From contig CANUCM010000072.1 of NCBI GenBank assembly GCA_947856675.1, forward strand, positions 1 through 9,428: a stretch of DNA of 9,428 nucleotides, read 5' to 3'. The DNA comes from an uncultured Clostridia bacterium. GTDB taxonomy: Bacteria > Bacillota > Clostridia > Oscillospirales > Butyricicoccaceae. Made by a program: the position numbers and the translations under genes. The first letter of the stretch is position 1. Each line of letters begins with the position of its first letter. The notes under the pieces are model-generated. The model saw only the letters and a program-made list of their open reading frames with translations. It had not been told where the DNA came from and ran no database searches. This document shows positions 4,707 through 9,428 of this stretch, in pieces.

Positions 4707-6410
4707 GTGCGGCAAAAATGCAAAGCAATTCAATTAGCGGCGCTGGTGGCGGCGGTGTTGACAGCGGCAGTGGTGATTTTGCTGGGAAGCCGGATGGGCC
4801 TTGAAGACCTCACGCTGGACGAAAGAAATGTCGAGGTCTGGGGGGACTGGCAGCTGCAGCGGGAAGACGGAAGCCTGGAGCGGGTGACGCTGCCGCTGCG
4901 CGTGTCGGCGCAGCCGGAAGAAGTGTTCCGGCTGGCGCGTACGCTGCCGCAGGAGCTGGTGAGCGGGCGCAGTGTATGCATTCGCGCTTCATCCCAGGAG
5001 ATCACCGCATATGTGGACGGCGAGGAAATCGCATCGTACGGCGGGGACGCTTCGCGGCAGCTGATGGGGAATCCCGGCAGCGCGTGGTTTTTGTTTCGCC
5101 TTCCGGAAAACAGCGGGGGGAAAGAGCTGGTGCTGGAGTACACCTCGCCGTACCAGCAGTTTTCGGGCCATTTCAATGAAGTCCTTTATGGCAGCAAGAC
5201 GTCACTTTTGTTTGCCATAGCAAAAAAATACTGGGCTGGCTTTGTAGGATCGCTGTTTATCTTTTTCGGCGGCGGTCTGGGCGTAGTCATCAATGCCGCG
5301 GTGAGTGTGCGGAGGAAAAAAGGCCCGAGCCCGATGCTGTGGCTGTCGCTGTTTGCCATGCTGGCCGGGATGTGGAGCATGTGCGAATCCAAGCTGCTGC
5401 AGTTTTTCACGGGCAATCAGATGCTGCTGTGTTATGGGCATTACCTGCTGTTTATGCTGCTGCCGCTGCCGTTTACCCTGTATATGGAGGTGGCGTACAC
5501 AAAGCATCACAGAGAGTTCGGCCGTTGGTTTTTTGCGGTTTTCTGCCTGAACTTTTTTGTGTGTGTCGCCTTGCAGGCAGCGGGCACAGCGGGCTTTTTT
5601 GAGCTTTTGCCCGTGGCGCAGGTGCTGCTGGGCATCTATATGGCGGCGGTGATTGTGTCGCTGACCTATGAGTCTCTGCGCTACCGGAATCAGCAGGCAA
5701 AGCTGCTGCTTTTGACCATGATCCCGCTGTTTTTGTCTGCGGCGGCAGAGCTTATCAATTTTGCGTTCCGGGGCTATGGCAATGTGACGGATTATATGGT
5801 GGCCGGCCTCATTGGTTATGTGGTGACACTGAGCGCGTTGTCGCTGTGGAATCTGAACAGAAGCGCCCAGCGCGGCCGTGAGGCGGAGTATTTTAAGCGC
5901 ATGGCGTACATTGACTTTTTGACGGGAGGGAAAAACCGTGCGGCCTTCCAAAGCGATGTGGAGGCCTTGACAGGCAAAGGGCTGCGGGAGCCGTTTTGGC
6001 TTGTGTCTTTGGACATGAATGGGCTCAAGCAGGTCAATGATGTTTACGGACATTTGGAAGGCGACAAAGCGATTAAAAAGGCTTTTGAGGCAGTAAGCTG
6101 TGCATTCGGCGCGCAAGGACAGTGTTATCGCATGGGCGGTGACGAGTTTATTTGCATTGTGCGGGTCAAAAACGAGGCGGACATTGTCAAAAGCCTGCGC
6201 GAAATAAACCGGATGCTGAAAAAGGAACAGACCGGGCTTGCCTACGACATTACGCTGGCGTCGGGCTATGCGCAGTATACGGAACAAACTGATATGGATT
6301 TTGCGGAGTTTTGGAACTTTGTCGACAAAAAGATGTATCAGGACAAAGAGCGCCGGAACGCTCCGCAGCCGCAAAAGGACAGCGGGGCATCTCAGGAGCA
6401 GGCGCTGTAA
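4707..6410 (+). CDS. Seven-TM receptor-type diguanylate cyclase (GGDEF)
   Basis: The protein (567 aa) is a predicted receptor that makes c-di-GMP in response to an outside signal. It has an N-terminal helix (residues 8-27), an extracytoplasmic, probably beta-sandwich domain (about 28-174, containing FRLPENSGGKELVLEY), seven transmembrane helices (about 176-200, 209-226, 239-260, 274-293, 299-322, 332-352, 364-382), and a GGDEF domain (about 400-550). This plan resembles 7TMR-DISM receptors, though I assign it by layout rather than sequence match. The cyclase domain has IDFLTGGKNRAAF, DMNGLKQVND (436-445), GHLEGD and GGDEF (477-481), so it should be active. No RxxD inhibition site precedes GGDEF, unlike the first cyclase. 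The GTG start follows GGAGG (4695-4699) by 7 nt and leads straight into the first helix; the frame is open 35 codons further upstream without a ribosome site. Confidence 0.9.
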   Translation: MRQKCKAIQLAALVAAVLTAAVVILLGSRMGLEDLTLDERNVEVWGDWQLQREDGSLERVTLPLRVSAQPEEVFRLARTLPQELVSGRSVCIRASSQEITAYVDGEEIASYGGDASRQLMGNPGSAWFLFRLPENSGGKELVLEYTSPYQQFSGHFNEVLYGSKTSLLFAIAKKYWAGFVGSLFIFFGGGLGVVINAAVSVRRKKGPSPMLWLSLFAMLAGMWSMCESKLLQFFTGNQMLLCYGHYLLFMLLPLPFTLYMEVAYTKHHREFGRWFFAVFCLNFFVCVALQAAGTAGFFELLPVAQVLLGIYMAAVIVSLTYESLRYRNQQAKLLLLTMIPLFLSAAAELINFAFRGYGNVTDYMVAGLIGYVVTLSALSLWNLNRSAQRGREAEYFKRMAYIDFLTGGKNRAAFQSDVEALTGKGLREPFWLVSLDMNGLKQVNDVYGHLEGDKAIKKAFEAVSCAFGAQGQCYRMGGDEFICIVRVKNEADIVKSLREINRMLKKEQTGLAYDITLASGYAQYTEQTDMDFAEFWNFVDKKMYQDKERRNAPQPQKDSGASQEQAL

Positions 6411-6453
6411 AAATGCACCAGGCGCAAAGGCTGCGCGTCTGGTGCATTTTTTT
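6411..6453 (+). terminator. Strong terminator after the second GGDEF gene
   Basis: AAATGCACCAG (6411-6421) pairs with CTGGTGCATTT (6439-6449), with an additional inner GCGC pairing (6422-6425 with 6433-6436), and the T run extends to 6453. It begins right at the stop codon of the second cyclase and separates the c-di-GMP genes from the following operon. Confidence 0.9.
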
Positions 6454-6454
6454 A

Positions 6455-6483
6455 TTGAAAAGAGCGCACATTAACAGTAAAAT
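6455..6483 (+). promoter_or_regulatory. Candidate promoter of the ABC/dCMP deaminase operon
   Basis: TTGAAA (6455-6460) and TAAAAT (6478-6483) are spaced by exactly 17 nt and lie just after the preceding terminator. The expected transcription start (about 6490) falls within the ribosome site of the first gene, leaving a very short leader; the call is therefore moderate. Confidence 0.45.
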
Positions 6484-6501
6484 AAAAGGAGAGTTTGTGC
6501 C

Positions 6502-7164
6502 GTGGTTGAATTGTCCCATGTCAGCAAAGAATACCATTGCAAAAAGTCCTGTGTGCATGCGCTTCGCGATATTTCGCTCCATATTTTCCCGGGAGAATAT
6601 GTTTCGGTCATAGGGTCTTCCGGCAGCGGGAAATCCACGCTGATGAACATTATCGGATGCTTGGATGAGCCGACCTGCGGCGAATACCGTCTTTGCGGGC
6701 AGCCGGTGCAGGGGCTGCGTACATCGTCGATGGCGCGGGTGCGCAACAGGGAAATCGGGTTTGTGTTTCAGCATTTCAACCTGGTGCACGGTATGTCGGC
6801 ACTGAAAAACGTGGAGCTTCCGCTGGTGTTCCGCGGTGAGCCGCCGGCTCAGCGAAGGGAAAAAGCGGAGCGCGCGCTCAGACTGGTGGGGCTTGAAAAG
6901 CGGATGGATCATGTTCCGGCACAGCTTTCCGGAGGGCAGCAGCAGCGTGTGGCCATTGCGCGGGCGCTTGTCGGCGAACCGCATATGATTTTGGCTGACG
7001 AGCCGACGGGCAATCTGGACGCGCCGTCGGCCGCGGGCGTGATGGAACTTTTGGAAAAGGCCAATGCGCAGGGCCGCACCGTGGTGCTCATCACCCATGA
7101 CCCTGCGGTGGCAGCGCGGGCCGGCCGGATGATTCGCATGGAGAATGGACGGATTGTAGGATAA
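6502..7164 (+). CDS. ABC transporter ATP-binding protein (MacB/LolD type), no adjacent permease
   Basis: This 220-aa protein is the ATPase subunit of an ABC system. All motifs are intact: Walker A GSSGSGKST (38-46), Q-loop Gln90, signature LSGGQ (142-146), Walker B MILADEP (162-168), D-loop (NLD, 171-173) and H-loop His199. The IGCLDEPTCGEYRL stretch and overall length match the MacB/LolD/YvrO group, which normally pairs with a FtsX-like permease in lipoprotein, peptide or antimicrobial export. No permease is next to it: the next gene encodes a dCMP deaminase. It may serve a permease encoded elsewhere, or have lost it. The GTG start is preceded by AAAGGAGAG about 10 nt upstream. It is the first gene of a four-gene run; the substrate is unknown. 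Confidence 0.9.
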   Translation: MVELSHVSKEYHCKKSCVHALRDISLHIFPGEYVSVIGSSGSGKSTLMNIIGCLDEPTCGEYRLCGQPVQGLRTSSMARVRNREIGFVFQHFNLVHGMSALKNVELPLVFRGEPPAQRREKAERALRLVGLEKRMDHVPAQLSGGQQQRVAIARALVGEPHMILADEPTGNLDAPSAAGVMELLEKANAQGRTVVLITHDPAVAARAGRMIRMENGRIVG

Positions 7165-7181
7165 AAAGGGGAGAGATGTGC

Positions 7182-7676
7182 ATGCAAAGACGCGATAAAG
7201 AAAATTATTATCTCGATATTGCGCAGACGGTGCTGGAGCGTGGCACCTGCCTGCGCCGCAATGTGGGAGCCATTATCGTCAAAAACGACGTAATCATTTC
7301 GACCGGCTACGCGGGCGCGCCGCGCGGCCGGGTAAACTGCTGCGACATCGGAAGCTGCCGCCGCGAAAAGCTGGGGATTCCTCGCGGCCAGCGGTATGAG
7401 CTGTGCCGCTCGGTACACGCGGAAGCCAACGCCATCATCGCAGCGTCCCGGGAGGAAATGCTGGGGGCGACGCTGTATCTGGCCATGAAGGATGTGGCGA
7501 CGGGTCAGCTGGTGGCGGATGCCAGCCCCTGCAACATGTGCCGCCGGCTGATTATCAACGCGGGGATTGAAACCGTTGTGGTGCGCAACACGCCGGATAC
7601 CTACACGGTGTATCCCGTATCGCAGTGGGTTGAGGAAGACGATGTGCTGCCGGAAGATCAGCTGAATACATATTGA
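7182..7676 (+). CDS. dCMP deaminase family protein (ComEB-like)
   Basis: The protein (164 aa) belongs to the zinc-dependent cytidine/deoxycytidylate deaminase family and probably converts dCMP to dUMP, feeding dTMP synthesis. The catalytic HAE motif is at residues 79-81 (VHAEANAI) and the PCxxC zinc site at 116-120 (PCNMC). The stretch STGYAGAPRGRVNCCDIGSC (40-59) and the following LGIPRG..YELC are typical of dCMP deaminases rather than cytidine or tRNA deaminases. I start at ATG 7182 because GGGGAG (7168-7173) is 8 nt upstream; an in-frame ATG at 7176 (166 aa) is only 2 nt from it. It follows the ABC ATPase by 17 nt and its stop overlaps the ribosome site of the next gene, so it is co-transcribed. 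Substrate is inferred from the family. Confidence 0.85.
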   Translation: MQRRDKENYYLDIAQTVLERGTCLRRNVGAIIVKNDVIISTGYAGAPRGRVNCCDIGSCRREKLGIPRGQRYELCRSVHAEANAIIAASREEMLGATLYLAMKDVATGQLVADASPCNMCRRLIINAGIETVVVRNTPDTYTVYPVSQWVEEDDVLPEDQLNTY

Positions 7677-7688
7677 GGAGGAAAAAGC

Positions 7689-8051
7689 GTGTACAGTTTT
7701 GCCCATATGAACTTCAACGTCCTGGACCTTGAGAAAAGTCTTGCGTTTTATCGTGAAGCGCTCGGCCTGCACGAGGTGCGCAGGATAGAAGCGCCGGAGT
7801 TTGTGATTGTGTATCTCGGCGACGGGCAAACCGGGTTTCAGCTTGAGCTGACCTGGATGCGCGAGCGCACGGAGCCGTACGATCTGGGAGAATGCGAGTT
7901 TCATTTGGCATTTGTGACGCCTGATTTTGAAGGCGCGCACGCAAAACACGAAGACATGGGCTGTATCTGCTTTGAAAACCCGGCCATGGGCATTTATTTT
8001 ATTGAAGATCCTGACGGGTACTGGCTGGAAATTGTCCCGCAGAAAGCATAA
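7689..8051 (+). CDS. Glyoxalase I-like metalloenzyme (VOC fold)
   Basis: This 120-aa vicinal-oxygen-chelate protein resembles lactoylglutathione lyase, which isomerises the thiol-methylglyoxal hemithioacetal. All four metal ligands expected from E. coli GloA can be matched: His6, Glu53 (in QLELT), His72 (in FHLAF) and Glu114 (in WLEIV), with the C-terminal EDPDGYWLEI motif. It is slightly shorter than E. coli GloA (135 aa). Clostridia usually lack glutathione, so the thiol partner or even the reaction is uncertain; a related VOC lyase or methylmalonyl-CoA epimerase-like role is possible but less likely by sequence. The GTG start follows GAGGAGG (7675-7681) by 7 nt, and this ribosome site overlaps the stop codon of the deaminase gene. 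Confidence 0.82.
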   Translation: MYSFAHMNFNVLDLEKSLAFYREALGLHEVRRIEAPEFVIVYLGDGQTGFQLELTWMRERTEPYDLGECEFHLAFVTPDFEGAHAKHEDMGCICFENPAMGIYFIEDPDGYWLEIVPQKA

Positions 8052-8072
8052 CAAGGAAAGGGGCTTAAAGGC

Positions 8073-8900
8073 ATGGAGTATACTTTGAAACCGGTGACCC
8101 CGGAGTTTTTGGCCGGGGCGCTGCGCGTGGAAAAAAGTGCAATGCCGAACCACTGTTATCTGAGCGATGTGTACGAGTATTATTTGACCACGCGCGGTGA
8201 GCTGACAGGCGCCTTCGCCGGCGACAGGCTTGTCGGAATCGGCAAGCTGACGGTGCTGTGGGACGGCTCCGGCTGGCTGGAAACGCTGCGCGTGGAGCGG
8301 GAATGGCAGCGAAAGGGCGTAGGGCGGGCGCTTTATGGCCGCTATATGGAACAGGCGCAGCAGTACGGCTGCCCGTACCTGAGGATGTATACCGGTGCGG
8401 ACAATGTGTCGAGCGCCGCGCTGGCGCGGGTGTTCGGGCTGAGCAAGGCTGCGCAGTTCAGAGAATACAGCGCAGCTCTGCCGCAGGAAACGGACGGCAC
8501 GGGGTTTGCCCCTGTCAGCGAGGAGGATGCTTTCGCGCTTCTTTCGCCGTGGTTTGAAAAGTACAACGGATATGTGGTGATGAACCGTACATATTACCGG
8601 CTCAACGAGGCAACCTGCCGCGGCCTCGCCCAAAACGGACGGGTCTGGCGGCACGCGCCGTCAGGTACGGTAATGGTGGCCGGGGCGCGGTTTCAGCCCC
8701 AAAAGGCGCTGCACATTGCGCTTTTGGAGGGAGATCGGCAGGCCGGGCTCCGGTTTGCCGGGCTTTTGGCGCAGCAGCGCGGAGCCGGCAGACTGACATG
8801 CAATTTTGCGCTGGAAAACCGCGATCTGGAGCAGTGGCTGCAAAGCGCGGGCTTCAGCGCTCCGGGCGGGGATCTCATTACCATGGAGCTGAAACGGTAA
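8073..8900 (+). CDS. Two-domain GNAT-family N-acetyltransferase
   Basis: The protein (275 aa) probably transfers an acetyl group from acetyl-CoA to an unknown amine. The N-terminal GNAT domain (about 1-140) has the acetyl-CoA motif LRVEREWQRKGVGRAL (72-87), including the QRKGVG loop at 79-84, and an NVSSAALARVFGLSK alpha4 segment (111-125). Residues about 145-275 have no clear CoA-binding loop but end ENRDLEQWLQSAGF...MELKR, like the close of a GNAT fold, so a second, degenerate GNAT domain is likely. It follows the glyoxalase gene by 21 nt, with AAGGAAAGGGG upstream as the ribosome site, and is the last gene before a strong terminator. Target could be a small molecule, an antibiotic or a protein; nothing in the sequence decides. 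Confidence 0.85.
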   Translation: MEYTLKPVTPEFLAGALRVEKSAMPNHCYLSDVYEYYLTTRGELTGAFAGDRLVGIGKLTVLWDGSGWLETLRVEREWQRKGVGRALYGRYMEQAQQYGCPYLRMYTGADNVSSAALARVFGLSKAAQFREYSAALPQETDGTGFAPVSEEDAFALLSPWFEKYNGYVVMNRTYYRLNEATCRGLAQNGRVWRHAPSGTVMVAGARFQPQKALHIALLEGDRQAGLRFAGLLAQQRGAGRLTCNFALENRDLEQWLQSAGFSAPGGDLITMELKR

Positions 8901-8923
8901 GCAAACGCCGGAAAGACAAAAAG

Positions 8924-8955
8924 AAAGGCCGCAGGATAATTCCTGCGGCCTTTTT
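8924..8955. terminator. Bidirectional terminator between convergent genes
   Basis: A perfect 12-bp stem (8924-8935 with 8942-8953, AAAGGCCGCAGG/CCTGCGGCCTTT) with a six-base loop has T residues to the right on + and, on the minus strand, TTTCTTTTT. It serves both the rightward acetyltransferase operon and the leftward pyruvate:ferredoxin oxidoreductase gene. Confidence 0.9.
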
Positions 8956-8987
8956 GATTTGTACGGCAGCCGGTACAGGTGCGAAAA

Positions 8988-9428
8988 TTAGTCGTACAGA
9001 GCAGCCAGCTTGGACAGGTGCTCGTAACGGGCCTGTGCTTCGGCTTCGTTCTTGGCAAACAGCTCGCCGGCGCGCTCGGGGAACTCGCGGGTCAGACGGC
9101 TGTAGCGGGCTTCGTTCATCAGGAACTCCTGATAGTTTCCGGAAGGAGCCTTGGAGTCGAGGATGAACTTCTTGCCGGGTTCCGCGGCGGGGTTGAAGCG
9201 GAACAGGTTCCAGTATCCGCACTCAACGGCCTTCTTCATCTCGGCCTGGCAGTTCTGCATGCCGCCCTTGATGGAGTGCATCTCACAGGGAGAGTAGCCG
9301 ACGATGAGCGAGGGACCGTCATACGCTTCGGCCTCGGTGATGGCTTTGATGGTCTGAGCGGGGTTGGCGCCCATGGCCACCTGGGCCACATAGACGTAGC
9401 CGTACTGCATGGCAATTTCAGTCAGGCT
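8988..9428 (-). CDS. nifJ: Pyruvate:ferredoxin (flavodoxin) oxidoreductase, C-terminal part
   Basis: The last 146 residues of this enzyme are in the window; the gene continues beyond the right edge, so the start is not visible. It decarboxylates pyruvate to acetyl-CoA and CO2 and reduces ferredoxin, the central step of clostridial fermentation. The fragment carries the end of the thiamine-pyrophosphate domain, with the string MQYGYVYVAQVAMGAN and LIVGYSPCEMHSI. The Cys in YSPC matches the distant fourth cysteine of the cluster proximal to the thiamine in known enzymes. The C-terminal helices run up to LSKLAALYD. Full-length members are about 1,170 residues, so most of the protein, including the ferredoxin-like domain, is outside. 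The gene ends in TAA about 33 bases from a bidirectional terminator. Codon use fits a highly expressed housekeeping gene. Confidence 0.93.
   Translation of the reverse strand, partial: SLTEIAMQYGYVYVAQVAMGANPAQTIKAITEAEAYDGPSLIVGYSPCEMHSIKGGMQNCQAEMKKAVECGYWNLFRFNPAAEPGKKFILDSKAPSGNYQEFLMNEARYSRLTREFPERAGELFAKNEAEAQARYEHLSKLAALYD

Noticed and set aside
5202..6374. Open frame of 390 codons on the minus strand.
   Set aside because: It is antisense to the second GGDEF gene, has no ribosome site or recognisable domain, and its basic, His-rich content indicates a shadow frame.
6909..8654. Long open frame (581 codons) on the minus strand.
   Set aside because: It lies antisense across the ATPase, deaminase, glyoxalase and acetyltransferase genes, all of which have intact family motifs; it is His/Arg/Gln-rich, a usual result of reading GC-rich genes backwards.

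Overview
The window looks like chromosomal DNA of an anaerobic Firmicute, most likely a moderately GC-rich member of the Clostridia (Oscillospiraceae/Ruminococcaceae type). Supporting evidence: a pyruvate:ferredoxin oxidoreductase gene at the right edge, strong AGGAGG-type ribosome binding sites with frequent GTG/TTG starts, many intrinsic terminators, and a clostridial-style ECF sigma/anti-sigma pair. I cannot fix the genus from sequence alone.

Left edge (1-496): no protein gene. It begins with what may be the 3' end of a large SRP RNA (about 1-75), followed by a stretch packed with hairpins (about 80-235) that looks like an intergenic repeat, then two terminator-like hairpins on + (277-316, 346-399), a 16-nt palindrome, and the terminator of the leftward operon.

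Regulatory module (428-2443): an ECF sigma factor and its zinc-type membrane anti-sigma factor are read leftward with an 8-nt gene overlap. A small lipoprotein is read rightward from the same intergenic region. Upstream of the lipoprotein lies an extended -10 promoter whose spacer contains a T8G10 homopolymer, a candidate slippage (phase-variation) switch. Hand-counted lines suggest this module is AT-richer than the right half of the window.

Membrane and second-messenger module (2495-6453): a four-TM protein of unknown function is read leftward. Two membrane GGDEF diguanylate cyclases are read rightward in tandem. The first has a six-TM input region and a c-di-GMP inhibition site. The second has an extracytoplasmic domain, seven TM helices and no inhibition site. 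A terminator/attenuator sits between them and a strong terminator follows the second.

Rightward operon (6502-8955): a MacB/LolD-type ABC ATPase without its permease, a dCMP deaminase, a glyoxalase I-like metalloenzyme and a two-domain GNAT acetyltransferase, separated by 12-21 nt and ended by a bidirectional terminator. The window closes with the 3' end of the leftward pyruvate:ferredoxin oxidoreductase gene.

Most genes are recognisable families. The best candidates for something new are the G-tract promoter beside the ECF module, the hairpin-rich element at the left edge, and the orphan ABC ATPase in a nucleotide/metabolite operon.
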